The notes under the pieces are model-generated. The model had not been told where the DNA came from and did not search any database. It worked only from the letters and a program-made list of their open reading frames with translations. From Kineococcus xinjiangensis (GTDB lineage: Bacteria > Actinomycetota > Actinomycetes > Actinomycetales > Kineococcaceae), in assembly GCF_002934625.1 (NCBI RefSeq), contig NZ_PTJD01000014.1, positions 1 to 64,000 on the forward strand: DNA of 64,000 nucleotides, in the 5' to 3' direction. Both the position numbers and the translations under genes were made by a program. Below are positions 17,301-26,454 of this stretch, piece after piece; within the stretch, counting starts at the first letter, position 1, and the number at the start of each line of letters is the position of its first letter.

Positions 17301-18674
17301 ATGCCCGACCCCCTTCCCCGGCCGCTGCGCGTGGCCGTGGTGGGTGCGGGCCCCTCGGGTGCGTACCTGGTGGACGCCCTGACCCGCCATGCGGCGGAGG
17401 CCGGGGTGGACGTGCTGGTGGACGTGGTGGAGCGGCTGCCGACGCCGTTCGGGCTGCTGCGCTACGGCGTGGCCCCGGACCACCCGAAGATCCGCTCCCT
17501 GCGGCTGGTGCTGGAGCGTGCCCTGTCGGAGCCGCGGGTGCGGCTGTGGGCAGACGTGGAGGTCGGCTCCCACGTCACGGCGGAGGAGCTGCTGGCGCAG
17601 TCGGACGCGGTGGTGTGGGCGCTGGGGGCGTCGGCGGACCGGCCGCTGGGCATCCCGGGCGAGGACCTGCCCGGCTGCGTCTCGGCGGTGGAGGTCGTCG
17701 GCTGGTACTGCGGGGTGCCCGATGCGGGCGCGCGGGTGGCGGAGCTGCTGCGCCGCAGCCGCGAGGTGGTGGTGGTCGGTGCGGGGAACGTGGCGCTGGA
17801 CGTGGTGCGGATCCTCGCCAAGGGCCCGCACGCCCTGGACGCCACGGACATGCCGCTGCGGGTGCTGGAGGCGCTGGACGCCAGCCGGGTGCGGCGGGTG
17901 ACGCTGCTGGGGCGGCGCGGGCCGGCGCAGGCGACGTTCACCACGAAGGAGCTGCGCGAGCTCGGCGCCATCCCCGGCGCGCAGGTGGTCGTGGAGGACG
18001 CGCGGGCGGCGCTGGACCTGCCCGGACCGGCGCCGACGCGCACCGCGGAGCGCAACCTCGCGGTGCTGCGGGAGTGGGCGGCGAGGCCCTCCGACCCCGC
18101 GGTCGAGCGTGAGGTGCGGCTGCGCTTCCTGACCCGGCCGCTGCGGATCGTGGGCGACGGCGACGTCACCGGCCTGGAGGTGGAGCGCAACGCACTGGGC
18201 GCCGACGGCTCGATCAGCGGCACGGGCGAGACGGAGGTGCTGCCTGCGCAGATGGTGGTGCGGGCTGCGGGCTCGCGCGTCACGGGCGTTCCGGGGCTGC
18301 CGGTGAACGAGGCGGGCACGGCCGTCCCGAACGTCGGCGGCCGCGTCGTCCGCGACGGGCGGGCGCAGCCCGGTGAGTACGTGACGGGGTGGCTGGCGCA
18401 CGGTCCCGTCGGGGTCATCGGCGACGCGAAGGCCGACGCGAACCGCACCGCCGCGACGGTCCTCGCCGACGCGGCGGGGCTGCTGGCACGGCCGGCGCCG
18501 TCGGGGCCGACGCTCGACGAGGTGCTGCGCGGACGGGGGCGGGCGCCGCTGTCCATGGCGGACTGGGCCCGCATCGACGCCGCGGAGACCGCGCTGGGTC
18601 GCGCGCACGGGCGGGAGCGGACGACCCTCGACACCCGGGAGGACATCCTCGCGGCCCTGCGCGGGGAGATCTGA
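17301..18674 (+). CDS. fprA: ferredoxin/flavodoxin-NADP+ reductase, FprA type
   Basis: A 457-residue FAD enzyme of the adrenodoxin-reductase family as in mycobacterial FprA; it moves electrons between NADPH and ferredoxins serving cytochromes P450 and other oxidases. FAD-binding VVGAGPSGAY is at residue 11, the family segment PTPFGLLRYGVAPDHP near 48, the NADP-binding VVGAGNVALDVVRIL near 158, and the terminal FAD contact GWLAHGPVGVIGDAK near 363. Length is normal for the family. The ATG has a CCAGGAGG site 6 bases upstream. It stands alone on the plus strand and converges with the ABC transporter operon 3 bases later. Confidence 0.9.
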   Translation: MPDPLPRPLRVAVVGAGPSGAYLVDALTRHAAEAGVDVLVDVVERLPTPFGLLRYGVAPDHPKIRSLRLVLERALSEPRVRLWADVEVGSHVTAEELLAQSDAVVWALGASADRPLGIPGEDLPGCVSAVEVVGWYCGVPDAGARVAELLRRSREVVVVGAGNVALDVVRILAKGPHALDATDMPLRVLEALDASRVRRVTLLGRRGPAQATFTTKELRELGAIPGAQVVVEDARAALDLPGPAPTRTAERNLAVLREWAARPSDPAVEREVRLRFLTRPLRIVGDGDVTGLEVERNALGADGSISGTGETEVLPAQMVVRAAGSRVTGVPGLPVNEAGTAVPNVGGRVVRDGRAQPGEYVTGWLAHGPVGVIGDAKADANRTAATVLADAAGLLARPAPSGPTLDEVLRGRGRAPLSMADWARIDAAETALGRAHGRERTTLDTREDILAALRGEI

Positions 18675-18677
18675 GCC

Positions 18678-19445
18678 CTACCCTGCCTCGCCGAGCAGGC
18701 GCAGGAACCTGCGGGTGCGCTCCTGCCGCGGCTGCTCCAGCACCGCCGACGGGGCGCCCCGCTCCACGATGACGCCGCCGTCGAGGAACAGCACCTGGTC
18801 GGCGACCTGCCGGGCGAAGCGCATCTCGTGCGTGACCACCACCATCGTCCAGCCCTCGGTGGCGAGGTCGCGCATGACCGCGAGCACCTCACCCACGAGC
18901 TCCGGGTCGAGCGCGGAGGTCGGCTCGTCGAAGAGCATCAGCTCGGGCCGGATCGCGAGGGCCCGGGCGATGCCGACGCGCTGCTGCTGCCCGCCGGAGA
19001 GCTGGAAGGGGAACTGCTCCGCCTTGTCGGAGAGCCCGACGCGCTCCAGGAGGGCGAGGGCGTCGGCGCGGGCCTCCTCGCGGGGGCGGCGCTGCACGAC
19101 GACCGGTCCTTCCATCACGTTGCCGAGGACGGTCAGGTGCGGGAAGAGGTTGTGGTTCTGGAACACCATGCCGCTCTGGGCGCGCAGCCGTGCGGCGGCG
19201 CGCTTGCCGACGCGGTGCCCCGGCGCGAAGTCGAGGCCGACGTCGCCGATGCGGATGCTGCCGGCGTCGGGGACCTCCAGGACGTTGAGGGAGCGCAGCA
19301 CGGTGGTCTTGCCGGAACCCGACGGCCCGATGAGGACGGTGACGGTACCGGCCTCGGCGTCGGCGTCGATGCCGCGCAGGACCTCGTGGCCGTCGAACGC
19401 CTTGCGCAGGCCCCGGACCTGCAGCAGCGGACCCACCCCGCTCAC
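18678..19445 (-). CDS. polar amino acid ABC transporter ATP-binding protein
   Basis: A 255-residue ABC ATPase of the HisP/GlnQ group. Walker [10 protein letters not shown] is near residue 36, the Q-loop [13 protein letters not shown], signature [15 protein letters not shown], Walker [17 protein letters not shown], and the switch VVVTHEM. Last gene of a three-gene operon with permease and binding protein. The GTG at 19445 overlaps the permease stop (GTGA); another GTG three codons later (19436) has a better-placed GAGG, so the exact start is uncertain. Confidence 0.9.
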   Translation of the reverse strand: MSGVGPLLQVRGLRKAFDGHEVLRGIDADAEAGTVTVLIGPSGSGKTTVLRSLNVLEVPDAGSIRIGDVGLDFAPGHRVGKRAAARLRAQSGMVFQNHNLFPHLTVLGNVMEGPVVVQRRPREEARADALALLERVGLSDKAEQFPFQLSGGQQQRVGIARALAIRPELMLFDEPTSALDPELVGEVLAVMRDLATEGWTMVVVTHEMRFARQVADQVLFLDGGVIVERGAPSAVLEQPRQERTRRFLRLLGEAG

Positions 19446-20110
19446 CTCGCCACGTACCTGTTCAACCGCGTCTCCACCCGCGCCTGGGAGAAGGACAGCA
19501 CGAGGCAGACGATCCAGTAGTAGAGGGCGGCCACCCCGTAGAGCGCGAAGAACTCGAAGGTGGGAGCGGCGAGCTCCTGCGCCTTGCGCAGCAGCTCGGT
19601 GACCTGGATGGTCGAGGCCAGCGACGTGTCCTTCACCAGGGCGATGAGGGTGTTGGACAGCGGTGGGACGGCGACGCGGGACGCCTGCGGCAGGACGATG
19701 CGCCGCATGGTGGTGGCGTACCCCATGCCGACGGTCAGCGCGGCCTCGGTCTGTCCCTTGGGCACGGCGAGGATGGCGGCTCGCACCACCTCCGAGGCGT
19801 AGCCCCCGACGTTGAGGGTTAAGGCGATGCAGGCGCTGGGGAACGGGTCGATCGTGACCCCGAGGGACGGCAGCCCGTAGTAGATGATGAACAGCTGCAG
19901 CAGCAGCGGGGTGCCACGGATGACGGAGACGTAGAAGCGGGCGATCGCGGCCAGCGGCGCGATGCCCGACAGCCGCATGAGGGCGACGGCGAGCGCGAGG
20001 GCGAGTCCCGCCGTGAAGCTGATGGCGGTGAGGGGGATGGTGCCGTACACCAGGCCCGCGAGCAGCGGTCCCAGAGCCGCGCGCACGAGTTCCCACGTGC
20101 CGGCGTCCAT
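19442..20110 (-). CDS. polar amino acid ABC transporter permease
   Basis: A 222-residue inner-membrane permease of the HisMQ family with about five helices. The cytoplasmic EAA-type loop [28 protein letters not shown] contacts the ATPase. Only one permease gene is present, so a homodimer is inferred. The ATG at 20110 has a GGAGGGGG site. It lies 27 bases after the binding-protein gene and overlaps the ATPase gene by 4 bases. Confidence 0.9.
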   Translation of the reverse strand: MDAGTWELVRAALGPLLAGLVYGTIPLTAISFTAGLALALAVALMRLSGIAPLAAIARFYVSVIRGTPLLLQLFIIYYGLPSLGVTIDPFPSACIALTLNVGGYASEVVRAAILAVPKGQTEAALTVGMGYATTMRRIVLPQASRVAVPPLSNTLIALVKDTSLASTIQVTELLRKAQELAAPTFEFFALYGVAALYYWIVCLVLSFSQARVETRLNRYVAR

Positions 20111-20137
20111 CCCCCTCCTCCCGTCCCCGGTCCTCGC

Positions 20138-20932
20138 TCAGCCGGCGACGGGGCCGCTGACGTCCTCGCCGAACCACTTCTCGGAGATCTTCGCGAGGGT
20201 GCCGTCGGCGCGGAGCTCGGCGAGCGCCTCGTCGAACTCCGCGGCCAGCTCGGCGTCCTCCTTGCGGAAGGCGAACGCCTGCTCGGTGCTCTCGTCCGTC
20301 TCGGCGGCGATCTTGATGCTGTCGTCGCCGGTGGACTTCAGGTACTCGAGGATCGTGAGGTTGTCGTTGAGGGTCAGGTCGACGCGGCCCTGCTTGAGCA
20401 GGGTGACGGCCTGGGTGAGGCCCTCCACGGCCTCCACCTCCGCCCCGGCGTCCTTCGCGACCTGCGCCCAGTTGCTGGTGGCGGACTGTGCGGCCCGCTT
20501 GCCCTGCAGGTCGGCGAGGCCGGAGACGCTGTCGTCGTCCGCGCGGGTCGCGATGACCCCGGTGGAGACGGTGTACGGCTCGGAGAAGGCGTACTTCCCC
20601 TTGCGCTCCTCGGTGACGGAGACCTGGTTGGCGACGACGTCGTACCGCTTCGCCTCCAGCCCGGCGAAGAGGGAGTCCCAAGCGTTCTCGGAGTACTCGA
20701 CCTTCCGGCCGAGCTTGTCCGCGACGGCGTTGACGACTTCGACGTCGTAGCCGGTGAGCTCGTTCGTCGACTCGTCGTGGAAGGTGAACGGCGCGTAGGT
20801 GCCCTCGGTGCCGACGCGGAGGACCTCCTCCGAGCCGCCGGCGCCGTCCCCTCCCGCCCCGGTGCCACCGCAGGCCGCGAGCAGCCCGGCGAGGGTGAGG
20901 GCGCTGGCGATGCCGAAGATCCTGCGGCCCAT
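20138..20932 (-). CDS. amino acid ABC transporter substrate-binding lipoprotein
   Basis: A 264-residue periplasmic-binding-protein family 3 lipoprotein. The lipobox LLAACGG gives a lipidated Cys near residue 21, followed by a Gly-rich linker. Family features are [43 protein letters not shown] and [12 protein letters not shown] at the C terminus. The ligand is a polar amino acid, perhaps cystine or glutamine, not decidable here. The ATG at 20932 has GAGAGGA upstream. First gene of the operon; the 184 bases up to 21116 hold its promoter region, in which no clear riboswitch was seen. Confidence 0.88.
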   Translation of the reverse strand: MGRRIFGIASALTLAGLLAACGGTGAGGDGAGGSEEVLRVGTEGTYAPFTFHDESTNELTGYDVEVVNAVADKLGRKVEYSENAWDSLFAGLEAKRYDVVANQVSVTEERKGKYAFSEPYTVSTGVIATRADDDSVSGLADLQGKRAAQSATSNWAQVAKDAGAEVEAVEGLTQAVTLLKQGRVDLTLNDNLTILEYLKSTGDDSIKIAAETDESTEQAFAFRKEDAELAAEFDEALAELRADGTLAKISEKWFGEDVSGPVAG

Positions 20933-21116
20933 GGTCGTGGTCCTCTCGTGACGGGTCCGACCCGTCGCCGACCGCCGGATGCGGCCCCGGCGGCGGGTCG
21001 CGCCCGGGTCGGGCGCGTGTGGCGTGCAACCGAAGCCTAGGCAGTCCTCTTCCCGACCCTGGAACGGCGGCGCCCACGGCGGGCGGGCGCGCGGGGAGCG
21101 GGAGAGGATCGGGGGC

Positions 21117-21413
21117 ATGGACGTCACCGTCACCCACCAGGAGGACCGGCACCGGTACGAGGCGCACGCGGACGGCGCCGTCGTCGGTGTTCTCGACTAC
21201 CGCCCGGCCGGGGACCCGCCGGGCAGCATCGCGGTGTTCACCCACACCGGCGTGCCCCCGCAGCACGAGGGCCGGGGCATCGCCGCGCGCCTCGTCCGCG
21301 AGGCCCTCGACGACATGCGCCGGCAGGACCGCCGGATCGTGCCGGCCTGCTCCTACGTCGCGGCCTGGGTGCAGCGCCACGCCGAGGAGTACGGCGACCT
21401 CGTGGCCCGGTGA
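21117..21413 (+). CDS. small GNAT-like N-acetyltransferase (NATD1/YjdJ type)
   Basis: A 98-residue single-domain acetyltransferase-like protein. It has the family core [23 protein letters not shown], containing the acetyl-CoA phosphate loop (Q/R-x-x-G-x-G/A: HEGRGIA), and a C-terminal [14 protein letters not shown] strand-helix containing the conserved Cys/Ser-Tyr. Substrate unknown. The ATG at 21117 is preceded by GGGGG and an upstream GGAGAGGA. Confidence 0.8.
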   Translation: MDVTVTHQEDRHRYEAHADGAVVGVLDYRPAGDPPGSIAVFTHTGVPPQHEGRGIAARLVREALDDMRRQDRRIVPACSYVAAWVQRHAEEYGDLVAR

Positions 21414-21446
21414 GCCGGCCCGCCGAGCCCGTCCGCCGAGGGCGGT

Positions 21447-21983
21447 TCAGTCCGCGTGGGCCCGCTGGCGGCCCAGGCAGCGCAGCTCGTTGAGCGGCAC
21501 GATGTACCAGCACGTGACGATCACCGAGAACATCGCGCCCGCGATGATCCAGCCGCCCGTGCGGCCGAGGACGACGTCCGCGACGAGCATCGACACCGTC
21601 GTGATAGCCATGACCAGCGTGACCAGACCGACCTTCGCGAAGCGGTCGCCCAGCGTGACGAGGCGGGCCTTGGCGTTGCGCCGGAACAGCATCCGGTGCA
21701 GGGAGACGGGGGCGAGGAAGAAGCTCGTCGCCGCCAGCGCGAAGATCAGTGCCACCAGGAAGAGGGTGCGCTGGTACTGGTCGAGCTCCTCGAAGCGCGC
21801 CTGGAACGGCAGGGTGATGAGGAAGCCGGCGAGGATCTGGACGCCGGTCTGCACGACGCGCAGCTCCTGGAGCAGCTCACCCCAGTTGCGGTCCATCCGC
21901 TCGGCGGGCGTCTCGTTGCGCAGAGCCGCCAGCTCCTCATCGGCCACCTGAGGACACAGCCCGTCGCGCAGCACCACGATCAC
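21447..21983 (-). CDS. DUF6328 family membrane protein
   Basis: A 178-residue protein with an N-terminal cytoplasmic helix (RMDRNWGELLQELRVVQTGVQ) and four predicted membrane helices (about residues 47-62, 76-95, 120-137 and 142-160), matching the actinobacterial DUF6328 family of unknown function. It converges with the acetyltransferase gene. The GTG start at 21983 has no ideal ribosome site; a GTG a few codons downstream is equally possible. Confidence 0.75.
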   Translation of the reverse strand: MIVVLRDGLCPQVADEELAALRNETPAERMDRNWGELLQELRVVQTGVQILAGFLITLPFQARFEELDQYQRTLFLVALIFALAATSFFLAPVSLHRMLFRRNAKARLVTLGDRFAKVGLVTLVMAITTVSMLVADVVLGRTGGWIIAGAMFSVIVTCWYIVPLNELRCLGRQRAHAD

Positions 21984-22096
21984 CTCGTCCCGTTCCAGGA
22001 CCCCCGCGGCCCTGGCCCGAACATAGGGTGTCTCCGGGATGAACGCACGATGAACGCGCTGGTCAAGGGGCCGCCAGGGGGACGGACGGCCGCCGG

Positions 22097-23179
22097 TCAG
22101 CGCGCCAGCCGCTCCACCACGCCCGCGAACAGCGGCGGGGCGAGCGCCGCGGCCGGCACCACCGCCCCCCGCGCCGGCGACGTCGCCACGGCAACGAGCG
22201 CCTCGGTCACCAGCCGGGCCTCGCGGGTCCCCGAGGCCCAGGCCCGCTCGTACGCCCTCCCCACGGCCCCCGGCGCGGCGCCCGCATCGAGGCAGGCGAC
22301 CGCCGAGCGCGCCTGCGCCAGCCCCACCCGCAACCCCTCCCCCGTCAGGGCGTCGACGTAGCCGGAGGCGTCACCGACGAGCAGCACCCGCCCCCGGCTG
22401 CGCGCCCTCGTGCGCTGCCGCAGCGGCCCCGCCCCGCGCACCGGCCCGTCGGGCACCGCCCCGCGCAGCCGCCCCGCCAGCGCGGGGACCGAGTCGACGA
22501 CGGCCTCCAGGCCACCTCCGCCCCCCCGCCCTCTGGCGGAGCGCAGGGCCCCGCGCCGCCCCAGCACCGCCACCCCCACCAGGTCCGGCGCGACAGGCGT
22601 CACGTACACCTCCGCCTCGTGGCTCCAGTGCACCTCCACCAGGTCCGTCCACGGGCTGAGCCGGTAGTGCCGCCGCAGGCCGAAGCGCGCAGCGCCCCGG
22701 GCCGGCCGCGACAGCCCCGCCAGCCCGCGCACCGTGGAGTGCAGGCCGTCGCAGGCCAACAGCCACCGCGCCCGGACCCCCGCTGCGCGCACCTGCGCCG
22801 CGCCCGGCTCCAGCCCCTCCTCCACGGCGCCGACGCGGGCCCGCAGGACCTCCACGCCCACCTCCTGCGCACGGGCGGCGAGTGCGGCGTGCAGCACCGT
22901 GCGCCGAACGCCCAGGCCGGCGGGACCGCGGAAGCGGTGCTGCACCCGGTGCCGGGCGTCGGCGTAGGCGAAACCCGCGATGGGGTGCCCGGCCGGGTGC
23001 ACGCCCAGGCGGGCCAGCGCGGCGACCGCCCCCGGCATCAGGCCCTCACCGCACGCCTTGTCCACGGGCGTCCCGCGCGGCTCGACCACGACCGCGCTCA
23101 GCCCGGCCAGTCGCGCCTCGACGGCCGCCGCGAGACCCACCGGCCCGCCGCCCACGACGAGGACGTCGCAGTCCGTCAC
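22097..23179 (-). CDS. FAD-dependent monooxygenase, SrsC-like
   Basis: A 360-residue flavoprotein of the geranylgeranyl reductase/PHBH-like family. The Rossmann FAD motif VVGGGPVGLAAAVEA is at the N terminus, the DG motif in LLACDGLHSTVR near residue 147, and the second FAD motif GRVLLVGDASGYVDALTGEG near 270. It is third in the minus-strand order type III PKS, methyltransferase, flavin hydroxylase, the same order as srsA-srsB-srsC of Streptomyces griseus, whose SrsC hydroxylates an alkylresorcinol to a hydroquinone. By that analogy it acts on a methylated phenolic lipid; the substrate is inferred. GTG start at 23179. Confidence 0.8.
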   Translation of the reverse strand: MTDCDVLVVGGGPVGLAAAVEARLAGLSAVVVEPRGTPVDKACGEGLMPGAVAALARLGVHPAGHPIAGFAYADARHRVQHRFRGPAGLGVRRTVLHAALAARAQEVGVEVLRARVGAVEEGLEPGAAQVRAAGVRARWLLACDGLHSTVRGLAGLSRPARGAARFGLRRHYRLSPWTDLVEVHWSHEAEVYVTPVAPDLVGVAVLGRRGALRSARGRGGGGGLEAVVDSVPALAGRLRGAVPDGPVRGAGPLRQRTRARSRGRVLLVGDASGYVDALTGEGLRVGLAQARSAVACLDAGAAPGAVGRAYERAWASGTREARLVTEALVAVATSPARGAVVPAAALAPPLFAGVVERLAR

Positions 23180-23218
23180 ACCCCGTCCCCCGCGCCCGGT
23201 GCCGTTCCGGCGGCCACG

Positions 23219-23794
23219 TCAGACCCGGTCCCGGCGCTGCACCGGGAGGGCCGTTCCCCGCTGCGGCTCCCCCGCCGCCTCCAGGGCGCGCTGCTCCACC
23301 GGGATGCGGAACCCCAGCAGCAGGACCGCGTTCAGGACCGTGAACACCGCCGCGGTGACCCACGCGGTGTGCACCAGCGGCAGGGCCAGGCCCTCCAGCG
23401 CCACCGCCACGTAGTTCGGGTGCCGCAGCCAGCGCCACCGGTAGGGCCCGCGCGCGACCAGCGACAGGCCGGGGATGACGAGGACCCGGGTGTTCCACTG
23501 CGGCCCCAGCACGCCGATGCACCACCACCGCAGCCCCTGGCTGAGCAGCACCACCGCCAGCGCCGGCCAGCCCAGCCACGGCAGGAACTCTCGCTCCGCC
23601 ACGTGGACCTCCACCAGGCAGCCCACGAGCAGGGCCGTGTGCAGCAGCACCATCGGCGGGTAGTGCCGCCTGCCGGACTCCACGGCACCGCGGGCCAGGG
23701 ACCAGCGCGCGTTGCGGCGGGCGACGACGAGTTCCGCGACCCGCTCGCACACGGTCGCCCCGATGAGGACTGTGAACCACAGCGCGGAACTCAC
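23219..23794 (-). CDS. isoprenylcysteine-methyltransferase-family membrane methyltransferase, SrsB-like
   Basis: A 191-residue integral membrane methyltransferase of the ICMT/YpbQ family with about four or five helices. The SAM-binding C-terminal signature is GPYRWRWLRHPNYVAVALEG, followed by a helix and a conserved E in VEQRALE. It overlaps the type III PKS stop by 4 bases (ATGA). In the srs pathway the equivalent SrsB O-methylates the alkylresorcinol; the same role is inferred here. Confidence 0.82.
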   Translation of the reverse strand: MSSALWFTVLIGATVCERVAELVVARRNARWSLARGAVESGRRHYPPMVLLHTALLVGCLVEVHVAEREFLPWLGWPALAVVLLSQGLRWWCIGVLGPQWNTRVLVIPGLSLVARGPYRWRWLRHPNYVAVALEGLALPLVHTAWVTAAVFTVLNAVLLLGFRIPVEQRALEAAGEPQRGTALPVQRRDRV

Positions 23795-24894
23795 GACCCC
23801 ACCCCCGCGACGGCCCCCGCCTCCGGCCAGCGCAGCAGCACCAGTTCCACGCTCACCCCCGGACCCACCGCCAGCACCACCGCCTCAGCCCCCTCCGCCC
23901 CGCCACCGCCGCCGCGCACGGCCAGCGCGTCCGCGAGGACGTGCAGCACCGACGCGGAGGACAGGTTGCCCACCCGCTCCAGCGAGCGCCAGCTCAGCTC
24001 CAGCGCACCCTCCGGCAGCGAGAGGGCCCCGGAGACCGCATCGAGCACCTTCGGCCCGCCGGCGTGCACCACCCAGGTCCCGACGTCACCGGGTTTGAGG
24101 TCGTGGTCGGCGAGGAACCCCTCGACATCCGCGCCGAGGTTGCTGCGCAGCACCTCCGGCAGGGCCGGGGACAGCACGATGCGGAACCCGCCGGAACCCA
24201 CGTCCCAGCCGAGCTCCCCCTCGGTGCCGGGGTAGAGGCGGCTGCGGGTGGCGACCACCCCCGGACCGCCCGCGGCCGCCGCGGGATGCCCGTCACCGAC
24301 CATCACCACCGCCGCCGCACCGTCGCCGAACAGCCCGCTCGCCACCAGGTTCGCCGCGGAGTCGTCGTCGTGCTGCAGGGTCAGCGAGCACAGCTCCACC
24401 GACACGAGCAGCGCCACCTCGTCGGGATGGCCCACGAGGTAGTCCGCGACGCGCGCGAGCCCCGCGGCACCGGCCACGCACCCCAGCCCGAAGGACGGCA
24501 GCCGCTTCACGTCGGGGCGCATGCCCAGGCGGGACACCAGCAGCGCGTCGAGGGAGGGCGCCGAGACACCGGTGACCGTGGTGAACAGCAGGAAGTCCAC
24601 GTCCGCCGCAGCCAGGCCCGCCTGCGCCAGCGCGGCCTCCACCGCCTCCACCGCCAGGTCCGTGCCGACGCGGATGAACTCGCCGTTGGACGCGGTGAAG
24701 GAACCCAGGTCCGCGTAGCGCTCCAGGGGCAGCGCGAGGTGGCGGGTGCGGACACCGCTGGCGGCGTGCAGCCGGCGCAGCAGGGCACGCCGCTCGGGCG
24801 CCGGCAGGAGCATGGGGGTGAGGACCTCGGTGATGCGCTCCTGGGGGTAGGCGAACGGTGGCAGCGCCGGGGCGACTGCGGCGATGCTCGGCAT
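23791..24894 (-). CDS. type III polyketide synthase (alkylresorcinol synthase-like, SrsA-like)
   Basis: A 367-residue chalcone/stilbene-synthase-fold enzyme. The catalytic triad is visible: Cys139 in PSFGLGCVAGAAG, His277 in WVVHAGGPKVLDA and Asn310 in VGNLSSASVLHVL. It condenses malonyl-CoA units on an acyl starter. The context (SrsB-like methyltransferase and SrsC-like monooxygenase downstream, UbiA divergent) suggests a phenolic lipid (alkylresorcinol or alkylpyrone) product rather than a flavonoid-like one. The ATG at 24894 is preceded by a GGTGACACGAT region with no strong ribosome site. First gene of the three-gene operon. Confidence 0.88.
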   Translation of the reverse strand: MPSIAAVAPALPPFAYPQERITEVLTPMLLPAPERRALLRRLHAASGVRTRHLALPLERYADLGSFTASNGEFIRVGTDLAVEAVEAALAQAGLAAADVDFLLFTTVTGVSAPSLDALLVSRLGMRPDVKRLPSFGLGCVAGAAGLARVADYLVGHPDEVALLVSVELCSLTLQHDDDSAANLVASGLFGDGAAAVVMVGDGHPAAAAGGPGVVATRSRLYPGTEGELGWDVGSGGFRIVLSPALPEVLRSNLGADVEGFLADHDLKPGDVGTWVVHAGGPKVLDAVSGALSLPEGALELSWRSLERVGNLSSASVLHVLADALAVRGGGGGAEGAEAVVLAVGPGVSVELVLLRWPEAGAVAGVGS

Positions 24895-24948
24895 GGCCGC
24901 ATCGTGTCACCTGACTCCGGGGTCGGCCCGGTGGGACGGCACCCCGGC

Positions 24949-24987
24949 GGGCACGTCCGGCGGGCACGTCCGGCGGGCACGTCCGGC
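24949..24987. repeat. three tandem 13-bp direct repeats between PKS and UbiA genes
   Basis: The unit GGGCACGTCCGGC is repeated three times exactly (24949-24961, 24962-24974, 24975-24987), with a partial unit before it, in the 136-bp gap between the divergent type III PKS (start 24894) and UbiA (start 25031). It could be iterons for a regulator controlling both transcripts, or a slippage-prone tract. Confidence 0.7.
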
Positions 24988-25030
24988 GGGGCGCGGGCGG
25001 TCGTTGCCAACCGGAGCGCGGCAGGGCACG

Positions 25031-25915
25031 GTGTCCGCCGTGACGGTCACCGACGGAGCCCCCTCCCCGGCCCCCCTGCGCAGGGGCGGGGGCTGGCTGC
25101 GGGCCCTGTTGCTGTCCTGCCACCCGCTGCCCACCGTGGCGGTCACCGCCCTCGCCACGGCCCTGGCCGCCGGCGCGGGCGGCGGGGTGGCGACGACCGC
25201 CCTCCTCGGGTCGGCGGTCCTGGCGGGGCAGCTCGCGGTCGGCTGGTCCAACGACTGGGTGGACGCCGCCCGCGACGCCGCGGTGGGCCGCGGCGACAAG
25301 CCCGCCGCCGCCGGGCTGCTGCCGGTGCGCGACGTGCGCGCCGCCGCCCTGGCCGCCGCCGCCGCCGTGGTGCCGCTGTCCCTCCTGCTCGGCTGGCGCG
25401 CCGGCCTGCTGCACCTGCTCGGCGTGGCCGCCGCCCTCGGCTACAACGCGGGGCTGAAGAGCACCCCCTGGTCGTGGGTGCCGTACGTGCTGTTCTTCGG
25501 CGGGCTGCCGACGGTGGTGACGCTGGCCGTCGCGGGCGGTGCCGCACCGCTGTGGGCGAGTGCGGTGGGGGCTCTGCTCGGGGTGGGTGCGCACTGCGCC
25601 AACGTGATCCCCGACCTCGACGACGATCGGGCCACCGGGGTGCGCGGCCTGCCGCACCTGCTCGGCCGGGCGGGTTCCACCGTCCTGGCCTCGGCGGCGC
25701 TCTCCGCCGCGAGCGTCCTCGTCGTCCTCGGCCCGCCCGGCCCGCCGGGAGCGCTCGGGTGGGCCGGCCTCGCGCTGGCGGGCGCCCTGACCGCCTCGGC
25801 CGCGTGGGCGGCCCTGACCTCCCCGCGCAGCCGCTGGCCGTTCCCGGCCACCGTGGCCGTCGCCGCGCTGGACGTGGCGCTCCTCGTGGCGGCCGGCGGG
25901 GCGCTGACCGCCTGA
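25031..25915 (+). CDS. UbiA-family prenyltransferase
   Basis: A 294-residue integral membrane aromatic prenyltransferase-like protein with about eight or nine helices. First Asp-rich motif NDWVDAARD near residue 75, followed by the usual GRGDKP; second motif DLDDDRATG near 200. UbiA enzymes attach isoprenoid chains to aromatic or quinone acceptors. Its divergent position beside a type III PKS operon suggests a prenylated phenolic lipid or a quinone (inference). The GTG at 25031 is chosen because AGGG lies 4 bases upstream; a GTG at 25040 is an alternative. Confidence 0.82.
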   Translation: MSAVTVTDGAPSPAPLRRGGGWLRALLLSCHPLPTVAVTALATALAAGAGGGVATTALLGSAVLAGQLAVGWSNDWVDAARDAAVGRGDKPAAAGLLPVRDVRAAALAAAAAVVPLSLLLGWRAGLLHLLGVAAALGYNAGLKSTPWSWVPYVLFFGGLPTVVTLAVAGGAAPLWASAVGALLGVGAHCANVIPDLDDDRATGVRGLPHLLGRAGSTVLASAALSAASVLVVLGPPGPPGALGWAGLALAGALTASAAWAALTSPRSRWPFPATVAVAALDVALLVAAGGALTA

Positions 25916-26004
25916 GCCCCACCGCCTCGCGCGATCACGGCTGGCCTTGCCGCTGGATCGTTGGCATCCTTGCGGGTCAGCCATCGACCGGAGGAGGAGC
26001 ACCC

Positions 26005-26364
26005 ATGAGCAAGATGACCGTGCTGATCGCGGGGGCCGCCGGCTACGTCCTCGGCGCCCGGGCCGGCCGCGAGCGCTACGAGCAGATCCGGTCCGCGGCC
26101 GTCCGGTTCTGGGGCAACCCCACCGTGCAGCAGAAGGTGAGCGTCCTCGAGGACAAGGCCACCGACGCCGCCAAGGCCGCCGCCAGCCTGGCGCAGGAGA
26201 AGGCCGGTTCCGCAGCCCGCGACGTGGTCGGCCGCGTCCGCCACCGCGCCGACTCCAGCCCCGACACGGAGACCGCGGAGACGACGGTGACGACCGTGAC
26301 CACCGAGGACACGACCGTCATCCTGGGCGACCAGCGCTCCACCCGGACCGCCGACGCCCTCTGA
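26005..26364 (+). CDS. YtxH-like small protein
   Basis: A 119-residue protein. The hydrophobic N terminus (VLIAGAAGYVLGARAGRERYEQI) is the YtxH/gas-vesicle-like signature seen in actinobacteria; an amphipathic Ala-rich helix follows, then a Thr-rich acidic tail. Probably membrane-associated, with no known activity. The ATG has a strong GGAGGAGG site. Confidence 0.75.
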   Translation: MSKMTVLIAGAAGYVLGARAGRERYEQIRSAAVRFWGNPTVQQKVSVLEDKATDAAKAAASLAQEKAGSAARDVVGRVRHRADSSPDTETAETTVTTVTTEDTTVILGDQRSTRTADAL

Positions 26365-26375
26365 GCGCCTCGGCC

Positions 26376-26412
26376 AGGAGCCCGGCATCCCGTTCCGGGG
26401 TGCCGGGCTCCT
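26376..26412. terminator. bidirectional terminator hairpin
   Basis: Positions 26376-26387 pair perfectly with 26401-26412, and the loop adds a short CCC/GGG stem. It lies between the convergent YtxH gene and the amine oxidase gene and can serve both. Confidence 0.75.
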
Positions 26413-26454
26413 GTGTCTGCGGCCGAGCGCGGGCGCGTTGCCGGCAGCACGACC

